A DNA stretch of 50,341 nucleotides from an uncultured Verrucomicrobia subdivision 3 bacterium. GTDB lineage: Bacteria > Verrucomicrobiota > Verrucomicrobiia > Limisphaerales > UBA11358. Shown here one piece after another: positions 43,257 to 50,341 of the stretch. A program made the translations under genes and the position numbers. Numbering within the stretch: the first letter of the stretch is position 1; each line of letters opens with the position of its first letter. The DNA is taken from NCBI GenBank assembly GCA_903944085.1, contig CAJAQO010000304.1, positions 1-50,341 on the forward strand, in the 5' to 3' direction. The notes under the pieces are model-generated. The model was not told the DNA's origin, made no database searches, and was given only the letters and a program-made list of their open reading frames with translations.

Positions 43257-46200
43257 ATGCAAAGCATTTTACCCCGGCTTGGATGCCGTGTGGGCATCAC
43301 CGGCTTGATTCTGGGGAGCCTGACTCTGGCCGTCTTGAAAACGCAGGCAGCGCCGCCCACGCCGCTGCTGCATTACACCTTTGACGAGGCCGGCGGAGGC
43401 ACCACGCCGGCGCTGGACTCCGGTGTGGCACCGCAAACCAATGGCCTGTTCAGTGGTTCGGCCACGCGCACCAGCAACACGTCCAATGGCAGTGGTTACG
43501 CCCTGAATGTGTCAACTGCCGGGGCCGGCGATTATCTGCACTCCGGCACTCCGGCCAAACTGAATGGTTTGAGCAACCTCACGCTGACCTGCTGGGTCAA
43601 TTTGCGGGCCAACCAAAATGCAAGTGACCGTCTCATCAGCAAGTTCAGCACGACGGCCGGGTTTGATTTCAGATTTAACAACTCCACCGCCAGCAGTGCC
43701 CAGCTTATATTTGAGTTGAACACAAACAGCGGGTCATCGGCAAGTTCTTCGGCCAACATCAATGCCCTCAACCAATGGGTATTTGTGGCGGTGACTTATG
43801 ATGGCAGCGGCACCAGCAGCAGTCAGGTTAATTTCTATTCTGGGCTGACCAATGTGGCCGTAAGCCAGTTGGGCACGGCGCAGACCATTACGGTGGTGCG
43901 CGGTCCTGGAATTGTGGATACAACCAATGAGTTTCGGATTGCGAGCACGGCGGCGACGACGGCCGACCGCACGCCGCCGGCCTGGTTTGATGATGTGCGG
44001 GTGTATAACACCGTGCTTTCGCAGTCGGATTTGGAATCGGTTCGATTGGAAATTCTTCCGGTTGCACCCTCCATTATTCAACAACCCGGTGGTTTGAACC
44101 TGCCTCAGGGCAGCAACGCGACGTTCACCGTTACGGTTGGCGGGCCTTCGCCATATTATTATCAGTGGTATTTCGTGACCAACTTGATTGCCACCAATGC
44201 CCTGTCAAAAGCAACCAACGCCACTCTCACGCTCACCAACATTGGTGCCGCGCAGGTCGGCGGATATTTTGTGGTCGTCACCAACCAGTATGGCAGCACC
44301 ACCAGTTCGGTTGCCAATCTGACCATCAACACGCCCGCCGCGCCCGCCTTGATCAGCGCCAGCGCCTTGCCGACGCGCAACGGTATTATACTTGTTTTCG
44401 ACCGGCCGGTTGCGGATTCCGCCACCAACGCGGCGAACTTCTCCCTCACCTCCGGAATTTTCGTGCTGAACGCCAGCCTAGATTCCACCTTCACCAATCT
44501 TTCACTTACGACCTCACTTCAACCGCCCAATGTCATTTACTCGCTGGGCATCTCGAACATCCAGAATCGTTCCAGCAGCCAGATCATGTCATTGACGACC
44601 ACCAATCTATTTTCACCGCCGCTTTACGGGCCGCCCAACAATGTTCCGGCGAGCGCGGGTTGGTCCCTGCTTTACTCCATTCCTTTGGCAAACACCGTGA
44701 ACTATAACACCAACGGCACACCCTACAGCATGGACCATCATCTCTGGGCGACCAATTACAGCCGCGTGGCGTATTATTTGGAACTACAGTCCAGTAACGG
44801 GCCGCTGCAATTTGTCTGGGTGGACATGGACGCCTTCTCCGCCAATCCGGTAAATTTGGGCGTGCCAAGCATTGACACCGGGGCAAATTTTCAGCAAGCC
44901 GTGTCCAATTTGGACGTGTATTCCAGCGTCGCTGGCGTTGCCACTGGCTCCAGTCTAGGCAACGGCAGCATTAAATTCTTCCCCGGAAATGACGGTTCTC
45001 CCAACACCGCCGGTCGCGGTGTGATGCAAGTCAAACTGAGTGGCAATGTTCTCTTTGCCTTTAATGGCTGGGGTTCCGGCATTACGCCGGATTTGGGCAT
45101 CGGAAACAACGTCGGAAACACCAATGCCGATTGGAGCTACATGGCCAATGCCGCAGGTTATACTGTCAAGCGGCTGTTGGTTTATGTTCTGCCCAAGTTG
45201 CAAGCGGCACCGGTTTGCGCCGATGCGGTCGTCTATGGCGGCACCTCGGGTGGTGTCATCGCCGCCGTCCGGGCCGGACGCATGGGGAAAAAGACCGTGT
45301 TGTTGTGTAAAGATAATCATTTTGGCGGCATGAGCAGCGGCGGTCTGGGATGGACGGACATCGGAAACAACGGCACCAGTTACATTGGCGGACTCGCCTT
45401 GGAATTTTATCAACGTAATGGCGCGTATTACGGCCAAAGCATTAAATATGATCTTGAACCTCATGTGGCCGAAAAAATCTACGGCCAGATGCTTGCGCAG
45501 GCTGGCGTCCAGGTGTTTTTCAACCAAACGCTGGCTTCGGTCACCATGAACAACAAGCGCATCGCCCAAATCACCATGGACGACGGTTCGGTTTACGCGG
45601 GGAAAATGTTTATTGACACCACCTATGAAGGCGATTTGATCACCGGTGCCGGGGTCAGCTACACCATTGGCCGCGAGGGCACCAATGTTTATGGAGAGTC
45701 GCTGGCCGGCGTGCAGACTCCGAGCAATGGCGGAGTAAGTTATGATCCTTATGTGGTGCCCGGCAACCCTTCCAGTGGTCTGCTTCCACTAATGAACTCC
45801 GTAACGCTGAATCCACAGGCCAGCAGTGACAATGGGGTTCAGGCTTACAACTATCGGATGTGCTTCACCCAATCCGGTGCCAATTTTCTGCCGATCACCG
45901 CCCCGGCGGATTATGATGCGACTCAATATATACTTCTGGCTCGCTACATAGCGGCGCTGGGTTCAGTTACATTGGGCCAGTTCATAACCTTGGATCGTCC
46001 TGACACGACCGGCAAGTATGATATTAACAACAACGGACAAATTTCAACTGATCTGGTCGGCGCCAGCTGGACTTGGCCCACCAATAATACCGCCGGCCGC
46101 GCGTTTTTGCGACAATACCACGAGGATTATACACGTGGCTTTTTCACCTTTCTGGCGACCAGTCCTCTGATCCCAGCCAATATCCGTTCCGTGATGCAAT

Positions 46201-47690
46201 CGTGGGGCATGTGCCAGGATGAGTTTTTGGACACTGGTGGATGGCCCCATGACATCTATGTCCGGGAAGCGCGCCGCATGGTGAGCGACTATGTCATGAC
46301 CCAGCAAAACTGCCAAGGCAGCCAGGTGGCCAGCGACAGCATAGGGCTGGCATCCTATACCATTGACTCGCATACCATCTGGCGGCTGGCGGTAAATGGG
46401 ACCTCCCAAATTGAAGGCGGGTTGGGCACTTCCGTCACGTCTCCATTTCCCATCAGTTATCGCTCGCTCATTCCCCGGGTTGGAGAATGTAAAAATGTGT
46501 TCTGCACGTTTGCGCTCTCCGCCAGCCATGTTGCCTTTTCATCCTGCCGGATGGAACCAGTGTTCATGATCACCAGTGACAGTGCCGCCACGGCAGCCTC
46601 CATCGCCATTGATGACAACGTTTCCGTGCAAAACCTGAATTACAACAAGCTGGCATTGCAATTGAGCGCCGATGGCCAGAACCTCGGCAACTCCATCATG
46701 TTCAGCAGCAGCAATTCCATTATTGTGGATGACGCCGATGCCACCGGGGTCAACATTCAAGATCCCTGGACTTCGAGCACGGCGGTTGCCGGTTACTGGG
46801 GAATAGATTATCTCACCGATGGCAATACCAACAAAGGCGACTCATCCGTCAGTTTTACTCCCACCCTTCCCAGCAATGGCGTTTATCAAGTCTATTTGCG
46901 CTGGACCGCCGATGCCAACCGCGCGACGAATGTGCCGGTGGAAATTATCTATCCGGTGGGAACCAATACCGTCCTGGTTAATCAGCAGACTAATGGAGGA
47001 CAGTGGGTGTTGTTGATTACAACCAACTTCAACGCCGGCACCAGCGCCAGTGTTGTCATCCGTAACACCGGCACCACCGGCTATGTCATCGCCGACGCGG
47101 TTCAATTTCTTCTGGCCGGGTCACCGACCACTTCCGTTGAGGTCATATCCTCAGTCGCCACAACCTTTGTCGCCCAGGGACCGCCCGGCAGCATTACTTT
47201 TGCCCGAAGCGGTAATTCCAACTCTGTCATGACCGTTTATTACACCTTGGGCGGCACGGCCAGCAACGGAGTGGATTATCTCACCCTGCCTGGAGCCGTT
47301 ACTTTTGCGGCCGGGGCCACTTTTACCAATGTTTCCATCGTGCCGCTGGTTACCGAAACCAACAGCTTAAAGACAATCATCTTCACTCTGCAAGGTGGCA
47401 CCAACTATTCAGTGGGCAATCTCAATCAAGCGACAGAAATCTTGCTTGGTGTCAATTCTCCGCTACCGGCTAGCCTGCAATCTCCCGTGCCGCAGGCCGG
47501 CGGCTGGCAGTTGAACTTTCAGGGAACGCCCGGTGGTTTTTATGAGGTTCAGCGTGCCACATCACTCACCGGCCCCTGGCTCGATTTGGGCCTTGTTTCC
47601 GTGGACCTGGATGGTTCCGCCCAATGGCTCGATGCGACTCCTCCCAACACGCAGGCGTTTTATCGGATTTCCCTGTTCCAGGCGAATTGA
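43257..47690 (+). CDS. Giant secreted LamG/Ig/FAD-oxidoreductase fusion
   Basis: A 1477-residue exported multidomain protein. The signal peptide ends near KTQAAP (about 32). LamG lies at about 35-265, an Ig-like domain at about 275-360, an SbsA-type Ig-like domain near 365-460 (LVFDRPVADSATNAANFSLT), and an unassigned beta region to about 650. Residues about 653-1138 form a complete FAD_oxidored domain: DAVVYGGTSGGVIAAVRAGR, GGMSSGGLGWTDIG, DTTYEGDLITGAGVSYTIGR, DEFLDTGGWPHDIYVREARR. A golvesin-C-like domain lies at about 1157-1288 (GVYQVYLRWTADANRATNVP), Calx-beta at about 1291-1398, then a terminal beta domain. The enzyme domain is paralogous to the 28487 product, which uses Tat; this one has a Sec-type signal. 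Confidence 0.83.
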   Translation: MQSILPRLGCRVGITGLILGSLTLAVLKTQAAPPTPLLHYTFDEAGGGTTPALDSGVAPQTNGLFSGSATRTSNTSNGSGYALNVSTAGAGDYLHSGTPAKLNGLSNLTLTCWVNLRANQNASDRLISKFSTTAGFDFRFNNSTASSAQLIFELNTNSGSSASSSANINALNQWVFVAVTYDGSGTSSSQVNFYSGLTNVAVSQLGTAQTITVVRGPGIVDTTNEFRIASTAATTADRTPPAWFDDVRVYNTVLSQSDLESVRLEILPVAPSIIQQPGGLNLPQGSNATFTVTVGGPSPYYYQWYFVTNLIATNALSKATNATLTLTNIGAAQVGGYFVVVTNQYGSTTSSVANLTINTPAAPALISASALPTRNGIILVFDRPVADSATNAANFSLTSGIFVLNASLDSTFTNLSLTTSLQPPNVIYSLGISNIQNRSSSQIMSLTTTNLFSPPLYGPPNNVPASAGWSLLYSIPLANTVNYNTNGTPYSMDHHLWATNYSRVAYYLELQSSNGPLQFVWVDMDAFSANPVNLGVPSIDTGANFQQAVSNLDVYSSVAGVATGSSLGNGSIKFFPGNDGSPNTAGRGVMQVKLSGNVLFAFNGWGSGITPDLGIGNNVGNTNADWSYMANAAGYTVKRLLVYVLPKLQAAPVCADAVVYGGTSGGVIAAVRAGRMGKKTVLLCKDNHFGGMSSGGLGWTDIGNNGTSYIGGLALEFYQRNGAYYGQSIKYDLEPHVAEKIYGQMLAQAGVQVFFNQTLASVTMNNKRIAQITMDDGSVYAGKMFIDTTYEGDLITGAGVSYTIGREGTNVYGESLAGVQTPSNGGVSYDPYVVPGNPSSGLLPLMNSVTLNPQASSDNGVQAYNYRMCFTQSGANFLPITAPADYDATQYILLARYIAALGSVTLGQFITLDRPDTTGKYDINNNGQISTDLVGASWTWPTNNTAGRAFLRQYHEDYTRGFFTFLATSPLIPANIRSVMQSWGMCQDEFLDTGGWPHDIYVREARRMVSDYVMTQQNCQGSQVASDSIGLASYTIDSHTIWRLAVNGTSQIEGGLGTSVTSPFPISYRSLIPRVGECKNVFCTFALSASHVAFSSCRMEPVFMITSDSAATAASIAIDDNVSVQNLNYNKLALQLSADGQNLGNSIMFSSSNSIIVDDADATGVNIQDPWTSSTAVAGYWGIDYLTDGNTNKGDSSVSFTPTLPSNGVYQVYLRWTADANRATNVPVEIIYPVGTNTVLVNQQTNGGQWVLLITTNFNAGTSASVVIRNTGTTGYVIADAVQFLLAGSPTTSVEVISSVATTFVAQGPPGSITFARSGNSNSVMTVYYTLGGTASNGVDYLTLPGAVTFAAGATFTNVSIVPLVTETNSLKTIIFTLQGGTNYSVGNLNQATEILLGVNSPLPASLQSPVPQAGGWQLNFQGTPGGFYEVQRATSLTGPWLDLGLVSVDLDGSAQWLDATPPNTQAFYRISLFQAN

Positions 47691-47763
47691 TAATTCCGCA
47701 AGTAACCTGCTGATGCTCCGGCGTCGTCGCCAGCGGGCACCCGTAGTATCCAAAAACTCAAAT

Positions 47764-47947
47764 TCATGTTATCAACGAGGGTTGTTGGCAATAGTGGCGC
47801 AACAATCCGCTCAGTCGTTTACGGCAACAAACCGCTCCTTCAATGGGAAACTCTGGAAGTTCCGGTTGGATGATTCGGTTTTCCAAGGACCGATGGTTCC
47901 GTTCGTGATTATAGTGTGCGAAAAATGCTTCCACGTAAGCCGCCGGT
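47764..47947 (-). pseudogene. C-terminal scrap of an rve_3-type integrase/transposase
   Basis: Minus-strand codons from about 47947 encode PAAYVEAFFAHYNHERNHRS, LENRIIQPELPEFPIEGAVC and CRKRLSGLLRHY, the tail that follows the last catalytic Glu in IS481/IS3-type integrase cores (H-Y-N-x-E-R-N-H). The frame extends upstream to 48135, but that part has no similarity I recognise, and the catalytic core is absent. It is a remnant of a third insertion element, next to the IS21 fragment. Confidence 0.65.
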
Positions 47948-47998
47948 GAAGTGCCACGGCGGATGGCACGGAAGCTGACTGCGGCGCACGTGTGCCTT

Positions 47999-48020
47999 AT
48001 TATCACATGCGCATGATAAT
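47999..48020. repeat. Inverted repeat ATTATC ... GATAAT
   Basis: ATTATC (47999-48004) and GATAAT (48015-48020) flank an inner ATGCGCAT palindrome, in the gap between two transposase remnants. It may be an element end, but no matching partner was found. Confidence 0.3.
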
Positions 48021-48170
48021 GCTTAGTGGTGTATCCGCAATGGTTCGGCCCAAGGGCTTGATTCAACAGTGTCAGCGAGCGGTGAAAACCGGCCAGACGA
48101 GAGCGAATGAAAACCAGCCACTTTGAGGAACGCATTGCGTTGCGTGCCGTGGAGACGGCACAAAGACGCG

Positions 48171-48875
48171 ATGAATCAACTCAACGTGAGCTTGCAACAT
48201 TCGATAACGACCTTGGCGGCGCATGACTGGTCCCACCGGCGGATTGCGCGTGAACTGGACATCCACCGGGAGACGGTGGGCCGGCATTTACGCTTGGCCG
48301 GTTCAAAACCGGCCATTTCGCTCACCGGGCCTTTGGCCGCTGGGCGGCAGAGTTTATGTTTGCCGTTGCAGGCAGTCATTGCGTCGGCGGTGCAAGCGGG
48401 ACTGTCGGCCCAACGGATTTATCAGGATCTGGTTTGTGACCACGCGTTCACCGGTGGTTATCATTCTGTGCAGCGCTTCGTGCGGCAGTTGCGCCAGACG
48501 CAGCCGGTGCCCTTTGTGCGGATGGAAGTGGATCCAGGCACTGAAGCCCAGGTGGATTTTGGTCAGGGTGCGTGGGTCATGGTGGACGGCAAACGCAAGC
48601 GACCACACCTGTTTCGGATCGTTTTGAGTCATTCGCGCAAGGGCTTCAGTGAAGTGGTCTGGCAGCAGACGACCGAGAGTTTCATCCGGTGTCTGGAAAA
48701 TGCGTTTCGTCACTTCGGCGGGGTGCCGCGCACGCTGATCATCGACAACCTGCGGGCCGCCGTAACGCGGGCCGACTGGTATGACCCCGAACTCAACGCC
48801 AAGGTGGCGGAGTTCTGCCGGCATTACGGCACCGTGATGTTGCCGACGAGCACGGTCATGCCGCGGCACAAGTGA
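48171..48875 (+). pseudogene. istA: Truncated IS21-family transposase istA
   Basis: A 234-residue N-terminal half of IstA from ATG 48171 (MNQLNVSLQHSITTLAAHDW). It has the HTH (HRRIARELDIHRETVGRHLR) and the first part of the DDE/rve core: MEVDPGTEAQVDFGQGAWVM with the first catalytic Asp, and VPRTLIIDNLRAAVTRADWY with the second. The frame ends HYGTVMLPTSTVMPRHK just where MPRHKGK and the third catalytic residue should follow. Full IstA has about 500 residues and is normally followed by istB, which is absent. The element is not functional. Confidence 0.85.
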
Positions 48876-49074
48876 CGAGGGACGTTGATGTTCTCCGGAA
48901 TCCGGAATAAGCCGGAAGAGGGCGGACAAGCCCGGAAATGCCTCATAAAAAAGGAGCTTATTCGGAAAACGTCGCGACGGTAAAGTTCTCCGGTTTATTC
49001 CGGAGAAGAGTTACAAACCAAACCTTCCTAAAGCCTTGAAAACCAACAATTGGACATCTCGATAAAAACCGGAT
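48876..49074. other. Hairpin-rich noncoding stretch after istA
   Basis: No gene. It contains several CCGGAAT/ATTCCGG runs and a perfect 8-bp hairpin TTCTCCGG, loop TTTATT, CCGGAGAA (48986-49007), with a related unpaired copy near 48891. It lacks a T tract, so it is not a clear terminator. Confidence 0.4.
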
Positions 49075-49137
49075 AAGGGTGGAGGGTGCCGGTCAGAGCT
49101 TCACAGATATGGCTGCGGCGGTTCAACTCCCCCTTCG

Positions 49138-49310
49138 CGTGGCGGTCTTTGCAGACGGCCACCAAGGGTTGCAAACTTTTAAAGTGAAGTCCCGGCTCTT
49201 AACCGGCGAGAACTCGGTGCGATTCCGAGGCAACCCACCATTTCGCATCCGCGGTGAAATTATTATCATCCTCCGCTTCGAACGGAGAGTTTGCAGGTGA
49301 CCGTTTTCAG
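49138..49310 (+). promoter_or_regulatory. Orphan cobalamin-riboswitch-like structured RNA
   Basis: Plus-strand words match the 5' half of the cobalamin aptamer in order: GGTTGC (49169), TTTTAAAGTGAAG, CTTAA, GAGAACTCGGTGCGATTCCG (49211-49230; the GGGAA-like box and the L4 T-loop CGGTGCGA-TCCG), then GGCAACCC. About 60 nt on, CAGGTGACC resembles the B12 box CAGGAGACC. The middle is shortened and the CACTGG and GGGAAGGC boxes are not seen, so this is a compact variant or a decayed copy. A hairpin GTGGC...GCCAC precedes it (49139-49164). The same 75 bases also fold as an irregular tRNA cloverleaf. The next gene, DUF1294 at 49410, is not a known B12 target. Confidence 0.45.
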
Positions 49311-49409
49311 AAATTTTTCCGCTGGCTTTACAAACTAAAAACGGGAACGGTTTTTAAATCCCGGCGCAATCGAACTCGCACTGATAGAAAATATCATTGA
49401 ATCTGGCGC

Positions 49410-49697
49410 GTGAGAAGATCCGACAACATTGCCTTGGTCTGGTTCGCCGCGTTCAGCGCGGTGACGTTCCTTGCGTTCGGCTTCGACAAGTGGCGAGCTT
49501 CACGATCCGGTAGCCGAGTTCCGGAAACAACTCTGGCCATGCTGGGTGCCCTCGGCGGCTGGCTTGGCGGATTATTTGGGACGATGGTGTTCCGGCACAA
49601 GACCGCCAAATGGACATTTAAGTTCAAGTATGCCCTCGCGCTGATTCCTTTTGCGGCCGAAGTCTGGGCCTGGTTCCACTGGCGGGCTAACTTTTAG
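49410..49697 (+). CDS. DUF1294 small membrane protein
   Basis: A 95-residue membrane protein starting at GTG 49410. DUF1294 signature: LAFGFDKWRASRSGSRVPET, then LAMLGALGGWLGGLFGTMVF and RHKTAKWTFKFKY. Hydrophobic helices lie at about 7-22, 42-60 and 70-90. In this family the conserved D-K and R-H-K-T motifs face the membrane interface; the function is unknown. It may be read from the structured leader upstream (49138-49310). It is convergent with the reductase gene, with 13 bp between stops. Confidence 0.85.
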   Translation: MRRSDNIALVWFAAFSAVTFLAFGFDKWRASRSGSRVPETTLAMLGALGGWLGGLFGTMVFRHKTAKWTFKFKYALALIPFAAEVWAWFHWRANF

Positions 49698-49710
49698 GCC
49701 GGTTGGCATC

Positions 49711-50341
49711 TCAGCCTACGACCCGATAGCGTGCCCAGATAACGCCGCCAGGCATCAACTTGTGCGACAACAGGCGCAACTTCGCCGCTGCCTTGGCAGG
49801 AGCCTTGCCCGGGATATCAAACATGCTTGCAACTCCCACTCCGCCGTCGGCCACCGGCACGGTGAGGTGGCTGATTTCGTCCACCAGCCCGGCTTCCAGC
49901 ATGGTGCCATTAAATTTGCCGCCGCCTTGCAGCATCAGCTTGCGCAGTTTGAAAGTTCGGCCCAGTTTTTGCAGCGCCAGTTTCAGGTCGATTTTGCTCT
50001 GGCCGCAGAACAGATAGGACACGCCGGCCTCTTGAAGATGGGCGAGGTAATCATCGCTCACGCGATCCGTCACGAGCAGAACGACATGATCACCACCGAC
50101 CTCGTTTTTCTGAAAGCGCAAGACACCTTTGGCATCCGCGCCAATGCCGAAGCTCTTGGCGCTCTTGTTTCCGATAAAATCCCGGCGCGGAATGCGGGCT
50201 TTCGCGCGCGGCAATTTTATTTTAGGGCCGTCGAATTCGTCCATCGTGGTGGTGCCCACCATCCATGCGCCGATGCCGAAACTGGCGGCGGTGGTTTCGA
50301 ATAATTCACTTTCGTGTTTGTAGCCAGGCAACTTGCCCCAG
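49711..50341 (-). CDS. RibD C-terminal/dihydrofolate-reductase-family protein (5' end outside window)
   Basis: At least 210 codons; the minus-strand frame is open to the window edge (W-G-K-L-P-G-Y-K at the edge), so the N terminus with the usual SLDG motif lies outside. Visible family features are FETTAASFGIGAWMVGTTTM, DHVVLLVTDRVSDDYLAHLQ, KLMLQGGGKFNGTMLEAGLV and DEISHLTVPVADGG, typical of the RibD_C/DHFR-like NADPH-dependent reductase fold. Stand-alone members are mostly uncharacterised reductases and need not belong to riboflavin synthesis. It ends convergently against the DUF1294 gene. Confidence 0.87.
   Translation of the reverse strand, partial: WGKLPGYKHESELFETTAASFGIGAWMVGTTTMDEFDGPKIKLPRAKARIPRRDFIGNKSAKSFGIGADAKGVLRFQKNEVGGDHVVLLVTDRVSDDYLAHLQEAGVSYLFCGQSKIDLKLALQKLGRTFKLRKLMLQGGGKFNGTMLEAGLVDEISHLTVPVADGGVGVASMFDIPGKAPAKAAAKLRLLSHKLMPGGVIWARYRVVG

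Noticed and set aside
49167-49241. Calling a tRNA-Lys(CTT) outright
   Set aside because: The cloverleaf closes, but the D loop lacks GG, the T loop is TGCGATT, position 26 is missing and the anticodon stem has a mismatch; the cobalamin-aptamer words fit better.

Overview
The window looks like a chromosomal segment of a Verrucomicrobia-type bacterium (Pedosphaera/Limisphaerales-like). This is inferred from family content: a PEP-CTERM protein, two type II pseudopilins of the H-X9-DG class, giant secreted LamG/Ig/autotransporter-repeat proteins, a secreted FAD_oxidored fused to LamG, a propeller-type sensor kinase, and many short intergenic hairpins. No rRNA or confident tRNA is present to fix the taxonomy.

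Layout. 1-815: gene-free array of short GC-rich hairpins. 0.9-3.8 kb: leucine-rich-repeat protein and LysR regulator (minus). 4.0-5.1 kb: three-gene cluster CBM48 / DUF2934 / CBM48, then a lipoprotein. 6.2-15.1 kb: DUF2892-MFP-RND efflux operon, a decayed ccoG tail, DUF202 protein, frameshifted rhodanese, a chimera of two broken methyltransferase genes, and cydAB. 15.2-15.7 kb: a 5'-truncated UPF0324 (YeiH) fragment behind an intact-looking promoter. 16.1-20.4 kb: XRE-type regulator with a periplasmic-binding-protein-like domain, PEP-CTERM protein and paralogue, pseudopilin, TupA-like binding protein. 20.4-23.6 kb: anti-sigma and ECF sigma factor, second UPF0324 wreck, small Cys protein, full-length UPF0324 transporter. 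23.8-34.2 kb: outer-membrane barrel, IS1595 remnant, secreted CBM6/GH43-like protein, Tat-exported FAD oxidoreductase, sensor kinase and response regulator. 34.5-47.7 kb: three very large secreted proteins and a pseudopilin. 47.7-49.3 kb: transposase wreckage (IS21 istA, rve_3 integrase tail) and an orphan cobalamin-riboswitch-like element. 49.4-50.3 kb: DUF1294 protein and a RibD/DHFR-family reductase cut by the window edge.

Main new observation. Four minus-strand sites share an 11-mer TTGTAACTTTT, exactly 10 bp, then a YGGCTC hexamer. They lie in front of the DUF2892-MFP-RND operon, the UPF0324 fragment, the anti-sigma gene and the full-length UPF0324 gene. This has the architecture of an ECF sigma promoter, and an ECF sigma/ZAS anti-sigma pair lies among the sites. 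I infer a small local regulon joining efflux, a putative sulfur-anion exporter and anti-sigma feedback, with cydAB, DUF202 and rhodanese nearby. Several loci in the same region (ccoG, UPF0324 twice, rhodanese, methyltransferases) are decaying, so this respiratory/sulfur gene set has been partly lost.

The 26-48 kb half looks like a polysaccharide- or surface-related locus: a one-piece propeller sensor kinase with its response regulator, a GH43-like enzyme, two FAD_oxidored paralogues, and LamG modules shared almost verbatim between neighbouring giant proteins.
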